Positions 13,001 through 24,800 of a DNA stretch of 64,000 bases are shown in pieces. Where the stretch lies: contig FN649734.1 of the NCBI GenBank assembly GCA_000310025.1, positions 2,909,964 to 2,973,963 on the forward strand. The letters are read 5' to 3'. Below the pieces are notes generated by a model. It was not told the DNA's origin, searched no databases, and saw only the letters and a program-made list of their open reading frames with translations. The first letter of the stretch is position 1; each line of letters opens with the position of its first letter. The stretch comes from Ectocarpus siliculosus. Lineage: Eukaryota; Sar; Phaeophyceae; Ectocarpales; Ectocarpaceae. A program made the translations under genes and the position numbers.

Positions 13001-14580
13001 CACCATGCGGTGTACCCTCTGGTATAGACAGCCAGAAGTGGTTGCTCATGAAGTCCATGAATATGGTCCCGTTACGTTTGGGCGTCATTCGGCAATTGTA
13101 TCATCGCAACATAACACTCCCAAAAAGGTCAAAGGGATGTTGCTCATGTGGTTGGTGCGTAGTCGGCGGGGCGCCGACTCGAGCGAAGGGGAGGGCTTCG
13201 AGTAGAAAATGCGCTGCGGGGGATGAGAGCTGTTTCTAGCGACCGCTTTGCGTCGAATCTGTGTACAGTAGGTCTCACAGAGAATGGCAAGTGTTGATAT
13301 TTCAAGCTGGCGCTCAAGCCGTGCTGCATCGTTCCATTGCAACTTTGATTTTTTCGGCACGCAATGAACGACAAGGTGGGGCTGGGGCGAGGCCAGACCC
13401 AGCAAGCGCAGTACTTTGGGCCGGACTGCTCGATGTTGCACTGCCCGACTGGGGACGATCCTGGTAAGGGCTTGAAGTCGCGTGGATGGGTGGGTGAGAG
13501 TAACGGAAGGCGTTGTCGCCTCAGAGTTTGTCCGTCGTTGTGCTTCGCTTGTTACCAGAGACTCCCCCAGGTTACGGTTTCTGTGGTTTCTTGCGGAAGA
13601 GCTGCTATATTAACCGGGGGTTGAGGGGTGGGATTTCCGCGCATATGCATGAGTGCGATTTGACTTCGTTCGACACGGAAGGGTGATCCCGCTGTGAGGA
13701 CACGATGTAAACACTATCCATACTTTTTATTTTGAGGTTCGATTCCGTCGTTAACGCACCATCCCCCATGCGGTATTCATATAGCGCAGCTGGTGAACCG
13801 GCCGCACGAAGGAACAGTGACAATGTGCCTGCCACCACCCAATCTCACTGACGATGCTTTCCTTCCCTCCCACCTGTCTGGTTTCCTCGCAGATACGCTA
13901 ATCGACGAAACGGACTGTGAAAACAAAACTGCCGATGGTGGGCGAGGGGTGGGATCAGCAGGAAACCTGTGAGAAAATAGACAAGCATACAGCGAGTCAA
14001 GAGTGAATATCATCGCACATGCTGAACCCCGGAATGAAATGAAGATTCGGCAATTATTTTTATTTCTCACCCCGTTCACGGGACAGACCACGGCGAGACG
14101 AACGATATGCCCAAATATATACAATCTCCAGAAAAAAGTACTTTCCGTTCTGTGGCAACCACGGCTTCCGTCTGCATATCGTTGGGACGGAAGCATGCAA
14201 TGTCATTCGGCGGATTGCTGCCGTTTCTCGATATTGAGTGAACCGGTGTGTCAATGCAATTCACTTTATGACAACAGTCGTCGACTGTATTTCACTGAAT
14301 TTCCACCGGCGAAGAAAATGAATGTAGTGCCTGCCGCTGATTCGCGTTTACGCGTATGCACGCCAATCAGCGCAGCTGGTCGATGTTGCTGCTGGAAGAC
14401 TGTTCTCTACATTGAGCGAAGCAACATACTGTAGTAGACCACCAGTCCATCCGATTCACTCCGTTCGTCAAAATCGGCAGATGCCATGTGGATTGCTCGA
14501 ATCGCGGAATCTGCGACTACACGACTGGCGTGTGCAGCTGCTTCGACGGCTACCATGGACAGGCGAGCCAACAACGATAA
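2936..14580 (+). CDS. EGF-like Cys-rich extracellular/membrane protein, 15 exons
   Basis: Exons: 2936-4040, 4358-4454, 5483-5608, 6317-6467, 7282-7415, 8015-8114, 8818-8952, 9941-10045, 10784-10925, 11498-11642, 11886-12008, 12613-12844, 13376-13463, 13893-13968, 14481-14580. All phases agree; total 2859 nt, 952 aa. Residues 1-344 are low complexity (Ala and Gln runs). Residues 345-368 are hydrophobic (a signal peptide or membrane anchor). Then come two related beta-rich modules, each starting FDPP and ending in a GFT motif (about 370-420 and 538-590), with several N-glycosylation sequons. The C-terminal third (about 690-945) has EGF-like units: [18 protein letters not shown]...[20 protein letters not shown], and [16 protein letters not shown]. 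Such proteins are known in brown algae, probably at the cell surface or wall; the function is unknown. Intron 11 has a GC donor. The start is uncertain: ATG 3968 would give a classic secreted protein. The last EGF unit lacks its sixth Cys. Confidence 0.8.
4092..4135. repeat. CAAATTT short tandem repeat
   Basis: About six 7-bp units of CAAATTT in the first intron of the EGF-like gene, 50 bp after the donor site. Confidence 0.9.
6941..7026. repeat. (CT)n microsatellite
   Basis: Roughly 40 CT units in intron 4 of the EGF-like gene. Apparent Ser/Leu-rich ORFs across it are artefacts of the repeat. Confidence 0.95.
7144..7240 (-). repeat. Dispersed repeat family A, partial copy
   Basis: The reverse complement of the G-run end of family A: CCGTCCCGGCTTTGTAGGG through GACTGCGGCATGCATGG and a C-run. 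It lies about 40 bp upstream of exon 5 of the EGF-like gene, which is transcribed rightward. It therefore has the same orientation relative to its host as the other intronic copies. Confidence 0.8.
7694..7727. repeat. (GGT)n microsatellite
   Basis: Eleven or so GGT units in intron 5 of the EGF-like gene. Confidence 0.9.
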
Positions 14581-16839
14581 CTTGGTGCAGATATGCAAAA
14601 CCCTAGCTGTAGGATGTGCCCTGTGATGCTTGTAATGCAACGGAGGGGCCGGTGCCTACAGTCTACAATCTGGGGTAATGAAGCACCAAGCACCAAGTGA
14701 AACGGAAGCGACTGCCGATAGTCACCCATACCATCCCAACCCTCGTTGTTGTTAGGTTGGGAGGCACCATGTCATTGCATAGTACACGAGGATCGGCAGA
14801 GAACGGAAGATTCTATCCTGGACCGTTTATCCACGGAAAGAGGCCGGGTTGGCTCGTTTGGTTCGGTATGCACATAGTGTTTGTACATGCCGACATATTG
14901 TTGCTGGAGGAATATTTGGTTTTTCATTACTCGAACCACTCGGAATCTTGTGACATCAAACACAGGCGTGCGGCAGCAAGCAAAGCGACGGCTACGGCTT
15001 CAACACCGACGGTTTGTAGCGCGTACAGATGGTCACTCGACAAACTCGAGGGCGAGACAAGGGACAGAAGAACCCTCCTCCGAGGACCCTGGTGACCAGA
15101 GAAGGGTCAAAGCCTTCTCTTCGCCCCAAGCAGCTTGCTTGAGTAATCGTCGTCACTCCTGTAGGGTCCTGCCGGTACTGCCAGGCGCATCCTTGATGTT
15201 TAAGGGCGTCTTTTTATTGTACGGTATTATATTTCTTTGGTATGCATCTCATACGATCTCGGGTTCGTACTTCGAGAACGCTTGTGAAATTGGAAGTGGA
15301 TTTGGCTGCTGCTTCGTGTGTGCATGGTGATCGCTTCCATGTGTTTGGAACACTACGTTGGAAATACTGCGGCACTAATTCGTCTGGACCACTTGAGCAG
15401 GCCAACGCTTACATCTGCTATGATCACTGGTCTAACGCGCGTATTTCACGTGTTTGATGAGGCTCCTAGCTTCAACAGCCATGGCGTTCACCGTGTCTGC
15501 AGTTCAGATAAATAGCGTACTGCGAGGAAATTCGTCCCCAGTCGCCGGCATCGCGATAGTCGACATAAGAAACCGACGTGTACTGCCGTAGTCTAGACTG
15601 CGAGAGGGACCCCCCTCATCAAGCAGGAGGGACTGATGCCACAAGAGGCACAACTCATGTAGAGAGGCTGTAAAGTATAATATGTGGTTACGCATGCATT
15701 GATGCATGGCAGGAGGGACGGATGCCCCAAGAGGCACAAATTATTTAAAGTTCTTGACTAGATATCGGTTGTTACTCGTGCATTGATGCATGGGCGGGGT
15801 GTGCGGCGGTCGGGGCGAGAGTTCCGCAAGCGAAATGTCAAAAGACAGCTCTCAGCGACACCAAAATGGCACAGCAGCGTCTGTCTACGGTTTCAAGATA
15901 GTGTTTTAGAGCAGATCGGATTTTAGGGCAGTGTTTTAGCTTGTCCCGGCCGTGTTCGATGTAAGAAAGAAGTTGTCAAATTGCTGTCGTCTTCTCCGAA
16001 ACCGAACCGAAGAAGAGCGAGACATTGCACACACCCAGAACTGCAGCGGTAGCCGGTGCTTTCTTCCCCGAGCGAAGCATGTCACTCCCTTGCTTCACGA
16101 CGAAACCATCATGGGTCTGTGGAGGCTTCCTCCGATTTTTCCTGTTGTATGGTCGTAACCCGCATGGCGCCGACGACTGGTGGAGCGTGACATCGCTTGC
16201 TTCCTGTCTGTCTTTTTATTACGGCTCGCGCAGGTAACTTCGTGGTGCATTAGCCAGCACAAGGCACAACAAACTCAGCAGAAGGGTTTTCAACGTGGTT
16301 CTTTTGTTGCGTCATCCATGAATTTAAAGCAGTTTAGGCGAAATGCGTCTTTCAATGACCCATGATCATGATGCTCTCGCCATTTCTTCCGAGTGTTTCA
16401 CTCGTGAAGGCATTCTCTTGCCAACAACAGCTCCGCATTCATTTCCAAGGCCGTATTTCGCCCCCCAACCTCGATAACGCCGTGTTCCCTTCTCCTAGTC
16501 GCAACGACACACGGCGGCCAAAGCGACGAAAACGCGCGCCCAACGTCTCACTTGGAAAAGAGGCCACAAGTCTTAGCAAGCCAGTTGTCATCTGCCATCA
16601 CACACGGTAAAGCAAAGCTTGTTCGTTCTTCTCTCGGCCCCAAAACGCCACCGTGGGGAGGCAACACACCACGGCAGCGATGATAAGACCAGACACGCGC
16701 CCTGCACTCAACCTCCTTCCTGATCAATAACCGGAGCTTCTCCCCCCTTTGAATCCAGGTCGCAGTTTCCTATCACACTCTACGCCAATGCAGATTTGCT
16801 GGGAGAGAGAGAGATAGCGGGGGAGGCCTCTCCGTGTCT
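14581..16839. other. Convergent spacer, no gene recognised
   Basis: This region lies between the stop codons of the EGF-like gene (+) and the mS23-like gene (-). It contains only short, unconvincing ORFs. A degenerate direct duplication is present at about 15622-15800. The 3' UTRs and poly(A) sites of both genes should lie here. Confidence 0.6.
15622..15800. repeat. Direct duplication, two units of about 90 bp
   Basis: Both units hold GGAGGGAC(T/G)GATGCC, then AAGAGGCACAA, and end in TGCATTGATGCATGG; the middles have diverged. Confidence 0.8.
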
Positions 16840-19800
16840 TTATTTAGCCTTCGCCGCAGCAGCGATCGCCGCCGCTTCTGCCTGCAGCTTGATCTCTTTC
16901 TTGATGCGGGCCTTCTCCTTGGCGTAGAACTCGTCCGCTGCTCCCGCAAGGAATTTTTACCCAGATGAAAAAAAAAGCGTTTGGGACACCGAAAACAGGT
17001 TATAAGCACGCGTTGTGTCGAACAAAATAGGCGAGCGCGGTACGGGTGGTTCGGCACACTGCAGGTATGCTCCCAAACCGCGTCAAACATACAAGATCGA
17101 GCGGCATTCCACAACGTTTCTATGAAGAAAAGCGACAGCTTCGCAAAGCGGAGTATAGGCGGGACCGTTGGGGGGTGAGGGCCCTTTCACTTCTTGGCCG
17201 CCTAGAATTTCAGTCATGAGAGCCCTCCATTCCCGTGTGAAACAAAAACAGTAGTCTACGCCGGTGTTTTTAAGCAAGCAAAAATACTGCATCAAGTACA
17301 GAAATGGCCAAGCTGAGATGGGGGGCAATCTTAGGGTAAGGGTCTGCGTGCCCCTTGCCTGATCCATTTTCGTAATAAACATACTTTTCCTTGCTTAGGC
17401 AGTCAAAAAAAAAAGGGGGACGGCACCGTGCTTACCTTTTCTTCGGATGGACTCGCTCTCCACAACGTCGTCCACAAGCTCCGGGATCGCCGTCGCCGGG
17501 CCCTCGTCGTGCTCCAGCCCCGCTTGCTTCTCGTAGTACAGCTACGCGACCCCCAAAAAAGGGAAAATGAAGCGACAACGCCCACGAAAAATAGAGTCAG
17601 CAGTCAGTCGTGCAGCGCAGATAAAAACTCGCCCATCGGCCGATGTTGATACCTTCGTACAACAACACAACACTACCAACACAAGCGGTCGCTAGATGTG
17701 CATGCCGCCGGTGGACGTTTTCGTCATCGCCATTTACTCTTGATTTCGTTAGGACTCTGGACGCACGCACCAGCCGGGGTCAAACAGGACGAAGGACACA
17801 CAGGACGAAGGACTCGCAGGACAAAGGACACACAGAAGCGTTCTGCCAAGACAGCCACATACATATGGTACCCGGGAGAAAACCACACACGCACACACAC
17901 AGATCATGGCCTTTACAAACATTCTCTGTTTCAGTCGCACGGAGACTGGCGTCGTTTCATTCTGATCAGCCGGATAGCGCGGTCGACGCTCACAAGAAAA
18001 CCACATACACAAAAGGTTCACGTTTAAAAGGAAGAAACACAAGAGTGATTGCCTTGAAAGTATAGATGGCCCAAAAAAACGAACCGCAAGTACGCACACC
18101 TTCTTCTCGAGGTTTAGGAGGCGGCGCCGCTCGGCCTTCCAGGTGCCCTTGGCCAGCCGCTTCTTACGGACGGCTTCGATGGGGTCTGCCTGCTCCACGG
18201 TCATGCCCGCTCTCAGCTGACACACACGCAGGCAAAGGCGGAAGCAAGAACAACAAGACAAAGGAAAAAAAAAAAGGTTATTCACAGAGCTAAGAAAAAA
18301 ATCCTTCTACAAAACCCAAAACCACATTCACACAGGTGGAACAAGAAAAAAAAAAAAAGGGTCACATGAGCAACCGATCCGTATATGAGGGTATTGTCCC
18401 CCAGCATGCCACTTTTTTCGTCCAGCGTGGTTTGCTTGGCATCAGTTTTGCCCCAGCAAGCCTCCCATCACTTGCGACCCACATGACCGCAAGGTTTGAA
18501 GGCGAACTCTGCTGTTGATGGGCCAACATGAAAAAAAAACAAAGCAACAATCAACAAGAGGCAGATGATCACCTTGTCTGTGACCGCCTTTCGCTGCTCG
18601 TCGATCTCTTCCTTCTCCCACCTGCAAGTGAAACGCCAAAAACGGGGCAAGGCCGGACAGAACCGTGTACGTATGGGGAAAGAGATGCACAGCAGTTAGC
18701 CACACAGACGGCGGGGAAGCCAGGGGGGGGGAGGAAACGCCGACACGATGAACACCCCAAGAAAAACGATGAAACCTTGATACTAGAAAAATTCGGACTA
18801 AAACAAGAAAATCGTGGAATAAGGGAACAGATTTTGAGTGAAGCCGTCATCTTGAGGAAAGTTCCTGGCAATCCTCGCCAGAACCCACGGCAAGGAGAAA
18901 CTTTTTCCAAAGGAGTGGAGGGAGGCTCGTTTTGTGGAAATTTGTTCACGATTTTTCGATTTAGCAACTTCTTTGAACTTGCACACCATGCACCACCCAC
19001 ACACATACACGCACACAGCCGCTCAACGACCACGTCCACGCGGTCAAAGACAAACACCACGGTTGGCTGCACATAAATGATTTATCACACAAACCCCCAC
19101 CACCGCCTTATCTATCGCCTTTCGTCCTTTCAACTTTTCTTACAACCTCGTTTTTTCGTTCGCAAATAGAGAACTCTACGTGTTTTCTTCTGGCGGCCCC
19201 TGTGTCAACACTCACTCCAGCGCCGACATGACGATCTTCTGCCTGGCGGCGTCCTTGACCCGCCTCTCCTCCGCGCTAACAGGGCCCGCCTGAGACAAAA
19301 TAATTCACAAGGATAACGAGGTCTTATGTGATGCCCGCCTTGGTCATTGGATTGCTTCATCACGTATGTCTTTCTGGGACGAGTTTTGCCCCTCGCTTAG
19401 AAACCGCCCGCATTCGGGCCGTCCAGAATATTTCCCCGTCATTTTCCACACCGCCAAAAAACTCCGAAAACACTTTCTATGATGCGGACCGGTTGACCCC
19501 TTGACCCCCTCGAAGGATCCCGGGAATGAGGGAGAAAGGAAACAACAACAGAGACCAACGTGGCCGCCGACAACAGCATGACCAAAGGAAACCAAAGAAC
19601 TAGGGTTGAGCAGCAGAAATAAACAAAACATGAGCCCCGGAAACGCAGGGAAAACATGTAGGGGGTAATCCATGAACGAACGTTTTGAACTAAAAAAAAT
19701 GCTTGTAACAGACACGGCTGAACGTAGCCCGACGGCCGCACACTCATCCCAAAAAATGAACGAAGAGGGCCGCAAAGCGGGCGGTGTGCGTCGAGAGTGG

Positions 19801-21749
19801 AGAGGGCGTTTTTTCGAACGAGAGGTCTTCGCTAAGGGGCAAACGGGCATTTTCACGACAACATCTATTTCTCCCTCACCTTTTCATCGACTTCAAGCAC
19901 CAGGTCCGGAAGCAGCTGCCTCTTGGCCTGCGTCAACACCGCCCTCAGCTGTTTTTCAACAGGCGTATGGCCACCCGCGCGGATGGCGTCGATGATGCAT
20001 CAAAGGCAGAGCGGGCATCGGGCGAGCGACAGAGGGAAAGGATGGGTTGTATCTGCTTGTTGCCACGAAAGCAGTGCCTCGACGGCAGGGAAAGAGGGCT
20101 AGTGTCTGCTTGTTGTTACGCAACATAGCCTTGGCTCAATCTGGAAAAGAGGGAGGGGAGGGAGGTTGTGGGCTCTTTTCTTTAACAGCTCGGAGGGGTG
20201 GTTGAACAGAATCGATCCCTCCCCGTGGTGCGCAACGGTTCTGATATGGCAGAGCCCACGTGCATCAGATCTACTTGCGGTGTCGATATCTTTCCGAAGC
20301 TCCGCGTGCCACGTGGTAGCATCCTCCAGCACGCGCCACCAATTGAGACCCTTGTATATTTTCCTCAGCCCGTTTCTTATACTGTCGGCGAGGCAAATTA
20401 ACATTGACAAGAGCACAAGTCAAGTTCTCACAATCTTCCTGTTTCCTTCAGTCAGTATTGGTCGACTTCTCAAAACCTGCCTATTCCTGAGCCAGCAACG
20501 ACCAAGTTCCTCCAAACCCTGTCCGTTCCCGAAGCCAAAATCTCGCAGTTGGATGTAAAAAGAGGTGGCGCGTACTTCTACCCGTATCCTCCAACCCGCT
20601 CGTCTTGCTCACATTCGACTGTAGCGCCATGGAGGGTCGCCCCACCACGGCTTCGACATCCCTCGCCACGCCACGGCGCCCTCTACCACGCCCGCCGCCT
20701 TCCGCCGCCGCCGCCGCGGCAACGCCGGTGGTAGTCCTGCCCGTTCTCTTCCTCGCCAACGACATCCAGTCCCCCGTGAACGCCTCCAGCTCCGGTCCCG
20801 AAACCCAGCGCTCTCCGTCCTTGTCGTCTTCGTCCCCTGTCCCCTCCCCCTCGGCGGTGGCGGCCTCCTCGGTTGTTGAAGACGAGGTGGGAGGTGGAGA
20901 AGCCAGAATGGAGGCATTAACCTTTGTCGCAGGCGCACGCGTCGGATTCGGGCAGGACAGAAAACAAAAACAAGAGCGAAACACACAAGGAGAGTATGTT
21001 AGCCTTTGTCGCAACAAGCTCGCGTGCCAGAATCGGTGTGTGGGGGGGGTACTCATAGTCGTGCATGCCGTGGTCGTTAGACCATTGACCTCGCATCCCT
21101 ACAAAGCCGGGACGGAGCACGCCGGGTTCTCACCGGACCAGGCTCTCATACCACCGAGCGCGAAGCGCCGTGAGGTATCGCATGAAGGGTGCGCTGCATC
21201 CTGCTAAGGGTGTTCGGCATCTTGTGCTTACTTCCTTGCGTACGGATGACAGCTGCGTATGACTTAATTTATTTTCTGGTGCTTTCACTTCCAGAGACAG
21301 TTATAGCACTGTGTACTGCCTTGAGGATGCTTGACCATTTTAACCCAACGTGGTGCGATTATCCCCCTTTGCGCGGAGTGAGGGTTCTCCACCCCGCACA
21401 ACATCATCTACTCGACCACCATTATGGTTACCGCCAAGAAAAAAACAAAGGTAAAAAACAAACGGTAACCTGGTTGCCAGGTTCACGAAGTGACTTGGCT
21501 TGTTTTACAACGTCGTTGCCAAGCGACGAAAACCCAATCCCGATGGCAAACCGAGAGGGGGGGCTTGTTTTACAACGTCGTTGCCAAGCGACGAAAACCC
21601 AACCCCGATCGCAAACACCGGGGGGGGGCGTGCAGGAATCGGTGGATGGGCAGAAAGAAAGAGAAGAAAAAAAAAGAGTGAAAAACACGAGGAGATTGAT
21701 TATGTTAGACTTTGTCGCAAGCGCGCGTGCCAGAATCGGTAGGATGGGC

Positions 21750-21804
<55 letters not shown>

Positions 21805-24800
21805 AGAAAGAAAGAAAGAACAGACCGAAAAACATCAGCAGGGGGGTGATATTTAGCCTTTCTCGCAGCGCACGGCGGACGGGGAAAAAAATAAAAACGA
21901 AACAAGGTTTGTCGCCCGCACTTGAGAGCGTGAGATGACAAGCCTAGGCGTACCAAAACCACGCATAAAAAAACTGGCCATGTGGGCAGGTGCTCAGTCA
22001 ACAAGCCTACACCAAAACCTATACAGTCGTTGCGCCTACACTAAAACCTACATAAGTCGTTGAGCCTACACTGAGGCCTATATAGTCGCTGTGCCTACAC
22101 TAAAACCTATATAGTCGTTGTGCCTTCACTAAAACCTATATAGTCGTTGTGCCTGCACTAAAACCTATATTGTCGTTGCGCCTAAACTGAAACCTAGATA
22201 GTCGTTGTGGGGGTGTACCCCGTGGTGAAACGAGCCTTGGCCAAAACGACCTGTTCTTCAGTGCGGGCACGAAATATTTGGCAGCGAGTAGACCGCAGTG
22301 GGCACTGTGCATAGAATGAACGGACAGAACACAAACGAACTTGACCACACATCGAACGAGGAGCGTTTGCGTGCGTACACGAAGAGTGCACGGAATCAGG
22401 TGCGTACATCGTGGATGTCTTCCCTACCTCCGCGCCGTTTTACAACCACGGATCGCGGTTTCGTTCGAACAGCAACAACGAACTTGTTCTTCGATCGGAC
22501 CACGTCGAACGACAACTACACCTGCGGGAGCGAGAGTCCTTCAAGGCCGAAGCTCGACAAAAAACGCAAAACTGCCATGAGCGCACACCGCGTTGGATGG
22601 CGCCTCTCAACACGAGGGGCAAAACTTCTTCAACAACGTACATAGGGCAGGCCGCAGTCCGGCGATGGATACCATATCCGGCAGTGGCATCGGGAGACTT
22701 TTCAAACTTCGTGCAGGGGTTCATGGTTTGGATCTTGTGCTGTGTGATGGGTCGTGGCCGATCAACAGCAACAATGGATACGCTAACAAATGGCGCCATG
22801 TTTTGGCGATCAAGCAAGCGTTGTCAACTCCATCCCCGGCAGACTTTCAGAACACATTCACGCGGCCCAATCGATAGAAACGTGTCAGCTTTGGTCAGCG
22901 CGACAAACAACGAATCCACACAGATACACGCATGAGCAGGACACTGCTGTCGTCCAATGCCGCCTCCGTCAAAGCAGCTCTTTCATCAGAAAGCGTGTTG
23001 TACGCGTTTGTTTTCCCGCTACAAGATTGACGACGTCTTTTCATTGGTCAACTGGTTAGCGCGGTCGATGCTAATAATAAAACACACATCAACACACAAA
23101 AACGGTCCCACGGTCCCAGATTTTGGCCTTCCCAAAGCATTTTGTGCGTTCAACCGCACTAAGCCTGGCGTCGTTTCATTGGTCAGCCGTTCAGTGCGGT
23201 CGACACCAACAAGAACGCCACACACAAACACACAATCCGTTGGGGCGGGGTAGGGGCATAAACATCGGGGTCACCTTGGCCAAGGCTTCCGCCACGGGAT
23301 CAGGGAGCCACGTGAACGCCTCGTCCAGGATCGATCGCCGGATGCAGCGACCGACAATGAAGTTGTCGAGGCTGCGCCGGTCTTCAACGGACCAGTCCAG
23401 CTCGTACCCGACCTCTTCCGTCTTGAACGTCCAAAGTTAAGGGGGGACGGGCGGGAGCCGGGGGTGAATTTGGGGGGGTGTTTCTTTATGTACGTGGGTA
23501 AATGTGGTACGTGGACCAAGCGATGAAAAAAGAATTGCAGAGATCGCCCCTACAGTAACCGGTCTAGTTGGCACCCGGTCTCTTCCGTCTTGAACGTCCA
23601 AAGTACGCGGGGGGGGGCGCGGGTGAATCACGGTGAGGGGATGGGTGATGCGACACGGAAACCGAACCGAAATGAACCGGACTTGACGAAACGGAGACGA
23701 AATCAAGACCCCATCCCTTCCATATCCGTGCCTCAACAACGTCGCGATACACTCAACCGGGGTCTACGAAACACCACGTGAAGAAGCGATCGGGGACGTC
23801 GAAGTGCTTTCCACCTCTGGAAATGAACGCTCGCCGAGGGCGACAATCGTACGGTGGTCCAAAACAAGAGGCGTTCTCTTCCATTTTTTTTATTTTCTGC
23901 ACCCACCATCTCCTCAAACCGGCGCTGGGTAGCGCTCCAGCTGCAGTTCAGCCTGGCGGAAATCCACTCCTCAGTGCCGTCCCTTGCCAGCGCCTCTTCC
24001 CCCTCAACGCCCTCCTCATCCTCGACGTCACCGTCCAACTCCTCCTCGTCTGGTTTTTCGCAAATTGGCGAGTTGGAGTTGGTGTTTACCGAGCGTGGGT
24101 TGCGTGGGGTGCTGCGGTAGGCTTCTGGCCACGAACATGGTTTTCATGGGGTCTTGGACTTTTGTCTAAACTCGACCGCCACCACAAACAATGGCGACCA
24201 CGAACAACACCACAAGCGCCAACGTGCTCCGGCCCCAATAGCAGAAACAACGTGACGCGGACAACAATAGCTATTACCGCCGCCCCCGCCCCCCCCCCAC
24301 CGCCACCGCCACCGCCAGCAACAACAAGGACGAAACCACCACCACCACCACCGCCACCAGCAACAATAATGACCACCACGACGACAACAGCAACAACAAC
24401 AGCCACAACAAGACATCATCATCAACAACAACAACAACAACAACACTCAGGAACAAAAAAAAAAGAGAGGGCCCGCTGCTAAATCTTTGCACGATGGGAC
24501 GGTGCTTACCTTCGTTTGCGTCGTCACGGGGACGCACGACATCGGAGGGGTACGCGTACTCCGCTGTCTTTGTCTCCGGGAACAGGGTCACCCGCAGGCG
24601 GTTGATCTCCGCTTCCAGGGCAGCCTGAGTCAATTTTCAAGTCGGGGCCAAATTTTTCGCGAGCAGATTGTAATACTCCAGCGGCGAAAAAATATACATG
24701 CGAGTCATGCCGGAAAAGAGTGTTGATGGTGCTTGCGGAGAACACGTTATAGACAACACGTAGTTTACGTAGAATAAGTCTATGGATTCATCACTCATAC

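Noticed and set aside
21497-21620. GTTTTACAACGTCGT, identical over 15 bases to the start of cloning-vector lacZ-alpha, in the family A tandem units
   Set aside because: The match stops after 15 bases, the units differ from lacZ beyond it, and the same sequence recurs in order within the family A repeat at two distant sites. It is a genomic repeat and not vector contamination.
22003-22208. Possible CRISPR-like array
   Set aside because: The 34-bp units are contiguous diverged tandem repeats without unique spacers, and the genome is eukaryotic.
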